From Mycobacterium sp. SMC-8 (lineage in GTDB: Bacteria > Actinomycetota > Actinomycetes > Mycobacteriales > Mycobacteriaceae), in contig NZ_CP079865.1 in the NCBI RefSeq assembly GCF_025263565.1, positions 5,084,001 through 5,148,000 of the forward strand: 64,000 bases of DNA, read 5' to 3'. The position numbers were made by a program, and so were the translations under genes. Under the pieces are notes generated by a model. The model saw only the letters and a program-made list of their open reading frames with translations. It was not told where the DNA came from and searched no databases. Positions 8,094 through 17,689 of this stretch are shown here, piece by piece (the first letter of the stretch is position 1; the number at the start of each line of letters is the position of its first letter).

Positions 8094-9136
8094 TGTTGGC
8101 CGTCGCTCAGGATGCAGACGATGGCGTCACTGTGGATGCAGACGTGATTTCGGGGGTCGGTCTGCATTGTGACGGGGTAATCGTCGCGGCGACGCGGTGG
8201 TCGTCATGGTGACGACTGTCGGCAGGCATGGTGATGACGCCCCCGGCGGCAGCGCGGGGACGTCGGAGGGTCAGCCGGGTGGCGCCAGAAGGCGGCCGCG
8301 GGTGTACATCCCGATCAGGGTCCACGGCGGCTCACCGAGGGCGTAGCGGCGGCGGTCCCAGTAGGCCGCTGCCGACAACAGCGACAGCGCGTGGTGCAAC
8401 ATGTTCCCTCGGTAGCGCAGCGCGGTGAACGTGTCGGGGTCCAGGGCGAGCAGCTGCTCGGTCCCGTCGCGTGCGAGACGGTCCAGGTGCTCTGGCGGTA
8501 GTCGGCGAAGCCAGCGGCGCACGGTGGACACCGGCCGCCCCATGGTCGCCGCGATACGCCGGTGTCCGAGTCCATTTGCTTTGTGCAGCAATGCTGTTCC
8601 AATCACTGCGGTGGTGTCGGCATGGCGTGGCTGCAGAGCGGCGGGCATCACGATATGCGTTGACGAGCAGGACCGGCATCGCGTGCGGCGGGGGCGCACC
8701 GTGATCGTGGTCCCGTCGTGATCGCGCACGGAGCGCCGCCTGCCGTAGCCCCAAGAAGTCAGCTGGCCGTCGCGGCACCGCGGGCAGCGGAGTTCGCCGG
8801 CGGCGAGCAGTTTCTCGGCCAGTTCGCCGGTGCGCGCGACGATCACCGCAGAGCCAGTCCATGATCCACCAGCCTTACCTATCACCCGGGAACCGGGATA
8901 GGGGTCAGTTCGTGTTGGGCGACCGCAGAATCGACGCGTCCGCCGTCACCGATTGTGACGATCTCGGGATTCGGCATCGCGCCGGAGCCGAAATGGACTC
9001 TGCGCGAGCAGACCAGCGCGGGGTCCGTTCGTGGGCACGCTGATGATGCAGACGACCGCCGTCCCCGACCCGGGATTTCGACAACTTCAATGACGATCAC
9101 CCCCGCCGTGGTCGTCACACAGAGGGACGGTCAACA
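8094..9136 (-). mobile_element. 1043-bp insertion element, copy 2 (in the HEPN gene)
   Basis: Same element as 5527-6569 in the same orientation: same length, same inverted repeats (TGTTGGCC... and ...GGTCAACA). The target duplication is GGAGGC (8088-8093 and 9137-9142). It splits the HEPN gene between Glu-Glu-Ala and Glu-Lys-Phe codons. Its subterminal GATGCAGACG repeats recur at the corresponding offsets. Confidence 0.9.
8271..8885 (-). CDS. Zinc-ribbon/HTH protein of element copy 2
   Basis: The 204-residue product is identical to that at 5704-6318 (CPRC/CRSC zinc ribbon, HTH GHRRIAATMGRPVSTVRRWL). The identity of both protein and flanking DNA between copies points to very recent spread. 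The same start ambiguity applies: ATG at 8885, or GTG 39 bases further in. Confidence 0.75.
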   Translation of the reverse strand: MIGKAGGSWTGSAVIVARTGELAEKLLAAGELRCPRCRDGQLTSWGYGRRRSVRDHDGTTITVRPRRTRCRSCSSTHIVMPAALQPRHADTTAVIGTALLHKANGLGHRRIAATMGRPVSTVRRWLRRLPPEHLDRLARDGTEQLLALDPDTFTALRYRGNMLHHALSLLSAAAYWDRRRYALGEPPWTLIGMYTRGRLLAPPG

Positions 9137-9665
9137 GGAGGCGGAGAAGTTCGTCCGCGCGATCGTTGACGAAGCGGTCACGGAGGCAAAGGCCCGGTAC
9201 GAGCAGTTGTTGCGCAGAGCGAGGGAGGACTACCAGAGGCTGGCGCGGAGCCTGGCTGATGCAGGCAGAGCTGACGTCATCAAGCAGTTCGCGGAGGTAA
9301 CGCCGACGATTGATTCGGCCACCGAGGAGGCGTCGCCGCATCAGTGCCCTGCCTGCCAGAATATGGGGTGGGTGGTCTACGAGGTGCGTCGTAGCCATCC
9401 GATGGTCGAGTACTCGGATGCCGGGGAGTACGGCTACGAACCCGCGGGCGCTGCGTATGTCGAACGGGATGGCTCTGCCGACCGGTTTGAGTGCGGAGTG
9501 TGCCGACTGAAGCTGGACCGCCGCGACTATCTGGTCGAGGCTTCCATACCGCTGGAGGTAGAGCTGGAACCGGATGATGCAACGGAAGAGGAGATAAGCG
9601 ACTACGAAGAGGCTCAGGTCGATTCGTATATCCAGTCGATGATCGACGAGAGGCGTGGTAAGTAG
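9137..9665 (+). pseudogene. HEPN protein, C-terminal part with zinc ribbon
   Basis: Continuation of the gene begun at 7567. It encodes a long charged helix (EAEKFVRAIVDEAVTEAKAR, then YEQLLRRAREDYQRLARSL) and a zinc ribbon CPACQNMGW ... FECGVC, ending in an acidic tail. An outward frame beginning inside the element at 8955 (MTISGFGIAPEPK) runs through the element end in frame into this fragment, so a chimeric product with 61 element-encoded residues is possible. The stop lies 19 bases from the 3' end of the convergent GIY-YIG gene. Confidence 0.75.
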
Positions 9666-9684
9666 GCTCCTGCCGGCCGGCTGC

Positions 9685-10617
9685 TCAGTTTCGATTGAGG
9701 CCGAACTCGCGAGTCATCAGCGCCCGCTTGTAGTGGGACTCGGCGTCGTCGACCTCCGAGGGAGACGTGCTGGGACCGAACACCCGCAGGATGCTGAACC
9801 TGAAATGCCGGGCGTGGTCGGTCTTACCGCCGCCAGCTCCGATGCTGATCGTGGCGAGTTCCTTCAGCGCATGGTTGCCACCGTGGCCATCCTGCGCGTA
9901 CGACTTCCAGCGTTGCAGAATCCGTTCGGCGCCATCGGCTTTCCCGACGTACTGTCTTCCGTTGGAGGAATCGGTGATCAGGTAGACGCCCTGCACCTGT
10001 GAGAGCGCGACCTGCCAGTCGGCGTAGCGGCGATCCGACACCATCTCGCCGAGTTCATGAAATGTCAGCAACACCTTGTCGAATCCAGGGAACGGCACCT
10101 GATCGCGGTCGGCGATCTCGAGGACGGGCATGTCGGCCACGCGGGCAGCGCGGCGGTGCCAGACTCGTGGAGTGTCCCACTCGACGACGAGGCGGTTGGC
10201 GAGCGACTTCAGGAAATCGCTGCGGTGCAGATCGAAGAATCGGATCTCCGCAGTGCGCTCGGCGGTGATCTCGCCGTGATTCTCGAACACTCCCCACAGC
10301 CGCGACCGTCGCTGGCCGTCAGCGACGAGGACCACCCAGAATCGCTCCGGTTCGGCGGGGAACTGCCGGGGTGAGGCGCCTTGGGACCGTGTGTATTGCC
10401 GGACCTTGTCCTCGGTCAGATCCTCCGGCCCGCGCAGACTCAACTCTTCACCGGTGTTGAAGCTATGCCGGATCACTCGCATGTCGTCCAGTCCGATAGG
10501 CGGGTCGTGCTCGGCACCGATCGCTGCAAGCACGTGGCCGAGTGTCAGGAAAGCTCTGGTGACGTGAGCATCGTCCTCGTCGTACGCCTGATTTACACGC
10601 TGAATTCCCACTGGCAC
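9685..10617 (-). CDS. GIY-YIG nuclease-domain protein
   Basis: A 310-residue protein with a GTG start. Residues about 215-300 form a GIY-YIG domain: GVYLITDSSNGRQYVGKADG carries the paired GVY/YVG strands, followed by an Arg helix (ERILQRWKSY), HALKEL, FSILRVFGP and a late acidic residue (SEVDDAESHYKRAL) before FGLNRN. Such domains cut DNA. The N-terminal 200 residues (VRQYTRSQGASPRQFP, WVVLVADGQRRSRLWGVFEN) are not a family I can name with certainty and may be a DNA-binding or sensor module. It is convergent with the HEPN gene and divergent from the STAND gene. A role in restriction or defence is inferred from context. Confidence 0.8.
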   Translation of the reverse strand: MPVGIQRVNQAYDEDDAHVTRAFLTLGHVLAAIGAEHDPPIGLDDMRVIRHSFNTGEELSLRGPEDLTEDKVRQYTRSQGASPRQFPAEPERFWVVLVADGQRRSRLWGVFENHGEITAERTAEIRFFDLHRSDFLKSLANRLVVEWDTPRVWHRRAARVADMPVLEIADRDQVPFPGFDKVLLTFHELGEMVSDRRYADWQVALSQVQGVYLITDSSNGRQYVGKADGAERILQRWKSYAQDGHGGNHALKELATISIGAGGGKTDHARHFRFSILRVFGPSTSPSEVDDAESHYKRALMTREFGLNRN

Positions 10618-10968
10618 GAGATTACGGCCACGGTCGAGTCCAAGGGTTAAGCGCCGGCGCCGAGACTCTATCCTCTAGGGATCTCACGTTGGACGGTGAC
10701 CGAGGACGCGAGGCCCCCGGCTGCTCACCGCGGAAATGGCGCGGTGGCGCTCCATGAACCCCACAGCACCAACGGCCCCTCCGACACTCTCAAGCCTTCC
10801 TGTTTCGCTCGCGGCAGCCGGGCCGCCCGAGGTTACCGGCGTGCCCGAGCTACCGCCAGCTGCTGGACCCGCGGACTGCCACGTTGGAGGCCAGCGCGCC
10901 GTTGTTTTGCGGCAGCGCGGTCCTCGGACAGTACCGGGCGTCGCCGGTGGGCGTGTCACACTGGATGG
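10618..10968. other. Intergenic region between divergent GIY-YIG and STAND genes
   Basis: About 350 bases. An open frame continues upstream of the STAND start through this stretch, but its translation is Arg/Ala-rich with no family pattern, so I treat it as non-coding. Promoters for both divergent genes are expected here. Confidence 0.45.
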
Positions 10969-13900
10969 ATGGAGGGGGGTCGACTGCTCGGCAGGGTCGG
11001 CGTCGTCGCCATCAAGAAGCTGATCGAACCTTCTATCCGCGACCGGTTGCTCGCGGCGATCAAGGACCATCCCGAGGCTGTGCCGATGACCGGCGGCCAG
11101 CGACGCAAGTTGCTCAGGCTGCTCGCTTCCCGGGAAGCTCTGGATGCCCTTTATGACCAGGATGACGCCGGCACAGCGCGACTGTCCGCCCTTATCGCGG
11201 CGCGGGTACTGCCTGCAGCGCCCCCCGACGAAGCCTACAAGCTCGCGTCCCTTCTGGTCGCTGAGTTCATCGGTGCTCTCGGCGCGCACGAGTCCGCTAA
11301 CGCGCTGAGCTACAAGCTCAGGCTAATCGGTGATGCCGTCGAACAGAGCCGAGACGAAGTCCGCGTGCTCAGTCATGCCATCGGCACCGCCAACGAGGCG
11401 GGGCAGGCAATCGGCGACGTGGAGGTCGACAGGGCCGTCGCGCAATTGGTGGAGGCGTCGAAGTCGGCGCGCGAGGTCATCGCCCCAGAAGTTCTGCCCA
11501 ACGTCGATCGCGTTGCGCGACTAGCGCGCGCCGGCGGCGGATCACTCAACGACGTTGCGACACCCGTGGCGGTGATCGGAGAGGGTGGGCTCGGGAAGAG
11601 CGTGCTGCTGCGTCAGCTCTACGACAGCTTTGTGGGCATCGGCGGCGGCCCAGCGGTTCCCTTCCTAGTGTTGTGCTCACGCATTCCGACCTCTGCTGCC
11701 TTGACGAGCCCTGCTGACATCGACAGGGCGTTGGGCGCAGCAGCGATTGGCGCTCGCGCCGACGGCGTCGATGCGAAGCCCTCTTGGCCCCTCACCAGGT
11801 TGATCGACGAGATCGTGCGAGACGACACGCCGGTCGCGATCCTGCTCGACACTGTGGATCTCATTCTCAACGACACGAACGCCGACAGTATCGCGAGCGT
11901 GCTGAGGTCTCTCGCCGGCCGTTGCAGCCTGTGGTTCTCTTGCCGGGAGCAGGAATATCTGAATTTTCTTGATTCTGAGCGCGATCTGATCAGAACCCGC
12001 TATCAATTGCCCGGTCTGACCGCAACGGATATTCAAGACTGGGCGCGCAGGTACACCGATGCTGTGGCCATCGACGCTGATCGCCGCGATGCTTTCCTCG
12101 CCAGCCTGAGGCGCGCGGAGGCGTCAGCGGTGTGCGCCACACCGCTGCGTCTCGCGATGACATGCGACATCTACGCATCTGTCGGCGCCATTCCAGACGA
12201 CCTGACGGTGACCGAACTGTACAACCAATACTGGAACCGACGCATCGCACGTGACCGCCACGGTAGGGTTACTGCCGCAGCGCGCTCACAAGAGACGACG
12301 GTCGAAGCCATCGCCAGGGAGATGTGGCAGTCCAGCACAGACCATCTCGTCATGTCTGCAGCGGGAACCTTGGCAACCGACGACATGGCATTGGAACGGC
12401 TCAGAAGTGACGGTGTACTCAAACAGGTCGGCGGTCGATATCAATTCTTCCACCAGACCTACGGCGAGTACGCCATCTCGCGCTTACTGGGTCGTGCAGG
12501 CAGCGCCGGCGACCTTCGGCGGCTTTTCAATCTCCTCGACGACGGAGTTGCAACCGGATTATGGCCGGTTGCACGATATCTGGTAACGCTGACGATGTCG
12601 GATGAACGCTATGGCGCCGTCGTCGACGCGATACCGGTGACGCGGACTGAGGGTGTGCGCTTGCACTTCCTCGGCGCTTTCCAGCGGCATGACGCGGAAC
12701 TTGTTGTGCGACTTGGGCAGGCGGTCGACCAAACACTGATAAGCACCGGCATAGCCGTAATGGCCGACGCACCTCAGGAGTGCCTCAAGGCCGCGTCAGA
12801 CATCGCTATCGGCTGCTTGCGCGCAGCCACGACATCCGATATCGGACCCATCGCCGCGACATGCGTGCGGCTCTACCACGAGATGCCGGACACCGACCGC
12901 CCGGCCTTCGTTCGGAGTTTCCTGAGTGCAGTCCTCAGCCGCGACCCGTACGTCACCAAGGAAACTCTTCCGTCGGTGGTGACTCGCTTCATCGCCAATA
13001 CCGTGGCCACGAAGTTCGACACAGCGGTCATCGCCGTCTTCATCGACTTCTACACCAGTGATAGCACCGAATCGACTCCCCTCGAGCTTCCTGCTGCTGC
13101 CCGCGGAGCCCTGCTGAAGGTAGTGGAGGCCGGTCCCACAGGTCCGCAACTCCAAACCCGCTTGCTGATTAATGCAGCCCACTGTGAGTGCCCGACGGGT
13201 GCCGTGGACGCCGTGGCGGGCCTGTTGACGCGCAATTGGGAGGACCCCGACTTCCGCAAAGCGATGGGATGGAGAGACATCTCGGAGATGCTCGAGGCCA
13301 AACTCCCGGTGCGTTGGGACGCCTGTCAGGTACGGCTCGCCGACGCGCTCTGCGAAGACGAGTTCATCGCCAAAGGGGTGCTACTTACGGCATTCAGCGA
13401 TGCGCCGCTCAAACGGGACCGTTGGGCGAATGTCGCGATGTTCATCGCTGATCGTCACCAAGGGCTCGTTCTCGACACGATACTGGCCCTGCCGGATGAT
13501 CTCGCCAAACCCGCGATCGGCACGGCCTGCAGCGTGGTCAATCATGTCGCCGATGCACTGACGGCGCCCCAGCGCGAAGCGCTCGCCCAACGCCTGCCGG
13601 AATGGATCGGCGCCGATCCGCGCCGCGTGTGGCCCTCGCTGATCAAGGTGTCGACTGATGATCCCGAACGACTTCGAGATTGCGCGCGTCAAGTAGCGCG
13701 CGTGTCGGGGCTTTCGCCGGCGCAACAGGCGGCGACGATTCGTAGTTCGTACGATACGTTCCTCAACGCCTGTAGCCCAACGCAACTCGCTGATATCGAG
13801 GTGGAGGTGCGAGCGCTGCTGACGGACGCAAAGGACGATCGGGAAAGACTGGCCGAGCTCGACGGGCTGGTAATCGAACAGAACACGGCGGCGCGTGAAC

Positions 13901-14691
13901 ACGTCACCCGTCATCTGGACGGCGACCCCACCAATGCCGCATTCGCCGCCACCCGAGGCGTGACGGCCGCACTGCGCGCCTGGCGCGGCGGCGACGTTGG
14001 TGCCGATATCTCGGCGTGGCTGTACAGCTTGCTCGACTGCCGCCACTCGAACTGCGTACGTCTACTCGCCGCCGCCCTCGATGAGATGGCGTCGCAGATC
14101 GTGCCGCCGTCAGGTCCAGTTGCCGAGCAGATTACAGCCCGACTCTTGAAATCGCTTGCGGCCAACGATGATCCGCAGACGCCGGCGTCGCTGATCGCGC
14201 TGCTGATCATGCTCGGCAAGCACGACCGGCTTAGTGATGAGCTTCGTTTCACTGTTGTCGAAGCGCTTAGAGGCGCGGTGATCGAGCGACTACCGGCAGA
14301 AACACCCAAGGCGCAACGACGGCATCTCCCGGCGCTTTTCAATCTGTACAAGCAAGCGTTGGCGGCGTTGAGAATTCCGTACTGCACACTGGACGAGGTT
14401 CAGCGCGTGGTGCGTGCGGTTCTGACCGAGTTTGACGTTGCCGATATCGCGAACCGGTCGCGACGCCCGATGGCTCATCTGCTGATCACCGCGGCGAACC
14501 GGGATGCGTCCGTTCTGCCTCTGGTGGTGGAGCTGTGGCCGACGGTGTCGGATACCAATAAGGGCGCCATCGCCGAATGCATCATGTACTTCGACGCGAA
14601 TACTGACGGAGCCAGGAGCAAGCAACTGGCCGGCAGGGACGATTGCCCCATCGATATCAAGAACAGCGTTTATACCCAGTTCCCTCTGTAG
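10969..14691 (+). CDS. Large STAND/NACHT-like NTPase, probable antiphage sensor
   Basis: A protein of about 1240 residues. Residues 1-190 are helical with no recognised effector motif. The NTPase core has Walker A GEGGLGKSVLL (residues 204-214) and Walker B VAILLDTVDL (about 289-298), then a sensor-like SLWFSCREQEYL and a winged-helix region (DGVLKQVGGRYQFFHQTYGEY). The last 650 residues are repeated helical units, as in STAND ATPases where they sense a ligand. Many bacterial STAND proteins are phage sensors (Avs type) and the neighbours are defence genes, but the effector here is unassigned. The start is chosen at ATG 10969, since upstream sequence looks non-coding. The first in-frame alternative downstream is at about residue 40. 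Confidence 0.8.
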   Translation: MEGGRLLGRVGVVAIKKLIEPSIRDRLLAAIKDHPEAVPMTGGQRRKLLRLLASREALDALYDQDDAGTARLSALIAARVLPAAPPDEAYKLASLLVAEFIGALGAHESANALSYKLRLIGDAVEQSRDEVRVLSHAIGTANEAGQAIGDVEVDRAVAQLVEASKSAREVIAPEVLPNVDRVARLARAGGGSLNDVATPVAVIGEGGLGKSVLLRQLYDSFVGIGGGPAVPFLVLCSRIPTSAALTSPADIDRALGAAAIGARADGVDAKPSWPLTRLIDEIVRDDTPVAILLDTVDLILNDTNADSIASVLRSLAGRCSLWFSCREQEYLNFLDSERDLIRTRYQLPGLTATDIQDWARRYTDAVAIDADRRDAFLASLRRAEASAVCATPLRLAMTCDIYASVGAIPDDLTVTELYNQYWNRRIARDRHGRVTAAARSQETTVEAIAREMWQSSTDHLVMSAAGTLATDDMALERLRSDGVLKQVGGRYQFFHQTYGEYAISRLLGRAGSAGDLRRLFNLLDDGVATGLWPVARYLVTLTMSDERYGAVVDAIPVTRTEGVRLHFLGAFQRHDAELVVRLGQAVDQTLISTGIAVMADAPQECLKAASDIAIGCLRAATTSDIGPIAATCVRLYHEMPDTDRPAFVRSFLSAVLSRDPYVTKETLPSVVTRFIANTVATKFDTAVIAVFIDFYTSDSTESTPLELPAAARGALLKVVEAGPTGPQLQTRLLINAAHCECPTGAVDAVAGLLTRNWEDPDFRKAMGWRDISEMLEAKLPVRWDACQVRLADALCEDEFIAKGVLLTAFSDAPLKRDRWANVAMFIADRHQGLVLDTILALPDDLAKPAIGTACSVVNHVADALTAPQREALAQRLPEWIGADPRRVWPSLIKVSTDDPERLRDCARQVARVSGLSPAQQAATIRSSYDTFLNACSPTQLADIEVEVRALLTDAKDDRERLAELDGLVIEQNTAAREHVTRHLDGDPTNAAFAATRGVTAALRAWRGGDVGADISAWLYSLLDCRHSNCVRLLAAALDEMASQIVPPSGPVAEQITARLLKSLAANDDPQTPASLIALLIMLGKHDRLSDELRFTVVEALRGAVIERLPAETPKAQRRHLPALFNLYKQALAALRIPYCTLDEVQRVVRAVLTEFDVADIANRSRRPMAHLLITAANRDASVLPLVVELWPTVSDTNKGAIAECIMYFDANTDGARSKQLAGRDDCPIDIKNSVYTQFPL

Positions 14692-15032
14692 TTCGGCGCG
14701 CAGCGTTGCTCCATGGCAAGGAGTGCGCCGCCGCGGCACTATCGTGCCCCTGGCCCCGGTCCGAGTCCGGAGCCCGGGTCACCCGGCCCGAGCGGGACGG
14801 CCACGCCCGATGATTGACACAAGCGTCCGTTGTGTCGGACCCCGCCGGTACGATGTGCTTTCGAACATCTTGGCGGATGGAGCGACCGTGTCACAGCCAA
14901 AACTCCCCCGCGTCACCCGCCGCCGCAGTCGACGTGCACGGCGACCGCAATGTTCACGACGTGGTGCATCTGTGCGTGCTCCCGTCGGCAATGCCTTGAT
15001 CCATACGAATTCGACTTACTTGCAGGAGCACC
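14692..15032. other. Intergenic region upstream of CBASS operon 1
   Basis: About 340 bases without a supported gene. It contains a GC-rich stretch after the STAND stop and the inverted repeat at 14816-14836, and must hold the promoter of the first CBASS operon. Confidence 0.5.
14816..14836. promoter_or_regulatory. Inverted repeat upstream of CBASS operon 1, candidate operator
   Basis: Arms GACACAA (14816-14822) and TTGTGTC (14830-14836) are perfect complements around a 7-base centre. A TTGACA hexamer (14814-14819) overlaps the left arm and could be a -35 box. No well-placed -10 is obvious. The first CBASS gene starts about 200 bases downstream. This could be a regulator site or an RNA hairpin; no dedicated regulator gene is visible in the operon. 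Confidence 0.3.
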
Positions 15033-16106
15033 ATGGAGGCACTCGATGCCGAGTTCGCCCAGGCGGTACGCAACGTCAGCATCCACGGCGACAAGCGCGA
15101 CCGGGCCATCGACGCACACACCGAGGTGCGCGACTTACTCGAGGCCGATGCCGAGCTGAAGAGCTGGGGCATCGACGCCCGGCTCATCGGCTCCTACGCG
15201 CGCTTGACCGCCCGGTATCCCGGCAAGGACGTCGATGTCTTCCTGCGCTGCACGAAGCTGTCGGTGCGCCACAGTCCGGAGAAGATCTACAACGCGGTCG
15301 AGCGCGTGCTCGTCGACGCCTACGGCGTGAAGGGGGAGGTCCCGGGCGGGCGCGTCATTCCTCAGGCACGGTCGCTGAAGATCGAGTTCCCCGAGCCCGA
15401 AGGCCATTTCAGCGATGATGCGTTCGCCATCGACGCAGTGCCGGCCGTCCCCTGGGGTGAGCACTGGGCCATCCCCAACCGTGACCGCGACCAATGGAAC
15501 AACGACGAGGGCCGCTGGATCAAGACCAATCCGGTGCAGTTCGCCAAAGATACCGATGCGCTGGCCACGGCCGCGTGGAGTCCGACGGTCGGCGGCGAAA
15601 ATGCCTACCGGCACATCGTGCGGCTGCTCCGTCAGGTCCGCCACGTTCACCTCGGCGGGCAGCGACCCGGCGGCCTGTTCGTCGAGGTCGCCGCGTACTA
15701 CGTGTGGAACGAACAGCTGGTCACCGGAACCACCTACGCCGAGCTGCTCGCCGCCACGATGGAACACGTCGGCGCTAGATTGATCGAGTGTGCCGACGAC
15801 GGTCTGGCCGACCCGGTGCTCGGTACGTCGCTGAAACCTGCCCTGGATCCGTGGCAGTGGAGATCGGCCGGGCAGACCTTCGAGCGTCTGGCCGGTGAGG
15901 CCCGCGCGGCGCTCAACTCGGAACGGTGCCGCGCAGCGAAGCTGTGGCGCGACATCCTGGGTACGAACGACCGGGGGCAAATCCTTCCGCTGCCCGACGG
16001 GTGTGATGCGGCCGGATTCCCGATCGGGGCCGTCACCGCGGTGGGTGCGCTGGGCAGCAATCAGCCGCGTGGCTTCGCCACGCCGCGTCTGGATACTCGC
16101 CGCTGA
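15033..16106 (+). CDS. CD-NTase (cGAS/DncV-like nucleotidyltransferase), CBASS operon 1
   Basis: A 357-residue nucleotidyltransferase that on phage infection would make a cyclic oligonucleotide signal. The active site is visible: the GS motif (LIGSYARL, Gly53-Ser54), the metal-binding pair DVDVF (Asp66, Asp68) and the third acid in FAIDAVP (Asp134). The length is typical. The product cannot be deduced, but the SAVED effector downstream fits a cyclic tri- or dinucleotide. The ATG is preceded by an AGGAGC-type site. Next genes in order are E2-E1, JAB and SAVED, the arrangement of a type II CBASS. The E1/E2 protein is expected to ligate the CD-NTase C-terminus to a target and so prime it. The C-terminal residues here are TRR. 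Confidence 0.9.
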   Translation: MEALDAEFAQAVRNVSIHGDKRDRAIDAHTEVRDLLEADAELKSWGIDARLIGSYARLTARYPGKDVDVFLRCTKLSVRHSPEKIYNAVERVLVDAYGVKGEVPGGRVIPQARSLKIEFPEPEGHFSDDAFAIDAVPAVPWGEHWAIPNRDRDQWNNDEGRWIKTNPVQFAKDTDALATAAWSPTVGGENAYRHIVRLLRQVRHVHLGGQRPGGLFVEVAAYYVWNEQLVTGTTYAELLAATMEHVGARLIECADDGLADPVLGTSLKPALDPWQWRSAGQTFERLAGEARAALNSERCRAAKLWRDILGTNDRGQILPLPDGCDAAGFPIGAVTAVGALGSNQPRGFATPRLDTRR

Positions 16107-16114
16107 GCAGGCTG

Positions 16115-17686
16115 TTGGATACCTACGACGACGCCGCATTTGATCGGTTCTGCTCCGACCTGGTCAACGCCGGATTCTCTCCCAACGGCGACCACGACGC
16201 GCCGTGCTGGACGGGGCCCATTCGGCCGAGCCTGCGCGCCCATACCGACGCAACCCGCATGCGGATCCAGTTCTACCCCGGGTGGCCACTACGTTATGCC
16301 CACGTCGTTGTCCCCGGCCTGCGCACCGGCCATGCCTCGCAGGGCACCATCTGCCTGTGGGCCGAAGACGACCCGGCCCAGATCAATGGCCGCGAACTAC
16401 AAGGACTTTGGGACCGCCTCGACCAGTGGGCCGCCGCAGCCCAGGACGGTTTCAACCCCGAAGACCGCGCGCTCGACGCGTACTACTTCTACGACGCGCT
16501 GAGCTACTACCGCGCCGAGCTGCCGCTGCACGACCTGATCGCCGGCGGCACACCCGGGTACTCCGCCGAGGTATTCGGCACTGTGCAGGGCAACTCGCTG
16601 CTCATCGGCACCGGCAACCCACCAGACCCTCGGAACATCGGCAAACCGGTCCTCACGGGAGCGTTCTACCTGCTCAGCCAGCTGGCAGACCCTCCGCGCA
16701 CCCTCGACGACGTGCGGGCGGCACTCAAGCGCCGCCAACGCAGAAACCTCGCACGTGGACTCGCCGCACGATCCGACACAGTGTTCCCGCAGCCCAGCAG
16801 CGGACACAATTTCATCGCATTGGCCTGGCCCCGCCACGATGCTGACCACGACGCCGTCGTAGTCAGCTTCACCGGTACCGGCGACACCCTGCACACGGCG
16901 GCACTGGCTGCGACCCCCAACGACGCGCAGGCGCTGCGTCGACGCGCAGGGCCCGATGCCGACCGGCTCGCCGACAAGACGGTTCTGATCGCCGGCGCCG
17001 GATCTGTCGGCGGACACGTCGCCGTCGCCATGGCCTCCAGCGGCGTGGGCACCCTCCACGTGTACGACCGCGAGTTTCTCACCAGCACCAACGTTGTTCG
17101 CCACGTCAGCACCCGCCACTTCGTGGGATACCCCAAAACCGTCGCCGTGGCCGCCGCCGTCGAGCAGCACGCCCCTTGGACCCGGGTGGCCGGCCACGAC
17201 GACCTGCCCTACGACCCAGCCCAGCTGCGCGCCCAGGTCGCCGATGTGGATCTGGTCATTGATTGCACCGGGGTGTTGCCGCTGACCGCCGCGCTTGCTG
17301 AGACATGTCGGCGCCGGGGCGTACCGCTCATTGTGGGAGCCCTGTTCCACCACGGCGCGCTGGTCCGGGTGCAGCGCCAAACCGCAGGCGACACCCCGAT
17401 CGCGGCACGGCCGACCCACCCACGCTTTTTGGCACTACCACCTGATATCGACGCCAACGGTCGGGCTCGCGCCGGTTTCCTCGAACTGGGATGCACCGCA
17501 CCGGTGAACAACGCCCCGCCCACCGCGGTGCTCACCGCAGCGGCCGATACCGCCGCCGCCGCCATCGATGAGCTGACCGCTCGGCGGCAGCGACCCGAAG
17601 AACGCATCACCGTGCTCAGCCCGATGAACCCACCTTTTCATCGCATCGGCATCGTGGATCCCGCCGACACAACAACGTCGGAGTAA
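16115..17686 (+). CDS. cap2: E2-E1 fusion ubiquitin-transfer-like protein (Cap2-type), CBASS operon 1
   Basis: A 523-residue fusion. The N-terminal E2-like part has a beta region (RIQFYPGWPLRYAHVVVPGL) and a candidate active cysteine, Cys80, in GTICLW. The E1/ThiF part has the nucleotide-binding loop VLIAGAGSVGGHVAVA (about residues 289-304), YDREFLTSTNVVRH, DLVIDCTG and a candidate catalytic Cys460 in ELGCTAP. Cap2 proteins adenylate and transfer the CD-NTase C-terminus to partners, raising its activity. The start is TTG eight bases after the CD-NTase stop with a GAGCAGG site, and no ATG fits. By contrast the second CBASS operon has the E2 and E1 parts as separate genes. Confidence 0.88.
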   Translation: MDTYDDAAFDRFCSDLVNAGFSPNGDHDAPCWTGPIRPSLRAHTDATRMRIQFYPGWPLRYAHVVVPGLRTGHASQGTICLWAEDDPAQINGRELQGLWDRLDQWAAAAQDGFNPEDRALDAYYFYDALSYYRAELPLHDLIAGGTPGYSAEVFGTVQGNSLLIGTGNPPDPRNIGKPVLTGAFYLLSQLADPPRTLDDVRAALKRRQRRNLARGLAARSDTVFPQPSSGHNFIALAWPRHDADHDAVVVSFTGTGDTLHTAALAATPNDAQALRRRAGPDADRLADKTVLIAGAGSVGGHVAVAMASSGVGTLHVYDREFLTSTNVVRHVSTRHFVGYPKTVAVAAAVEQHAPWTRVAGHDDLPYDPAQLRAQVADVDLVIDCTGVLPLTAALAETCRRRGVPLIVGALFHHGALVRVQRQTAGDTPIAARPTHPRFLALPPDIDANGRARAGFLELGCTAPVNNAPPTAVLTAAADTAAAAIDELTARRQRPEERITVLSPMNPPFHRIGIVDPADTTTSE

Positions 17687-17689
17687 CAC

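Noticed and set aside
10696..10968. Longer N-terminus of the STAND protein
   Set aside because: The translation is low-complexity Arg/Ala without helices typical of the family. ATG 10969 is the first plausible start.
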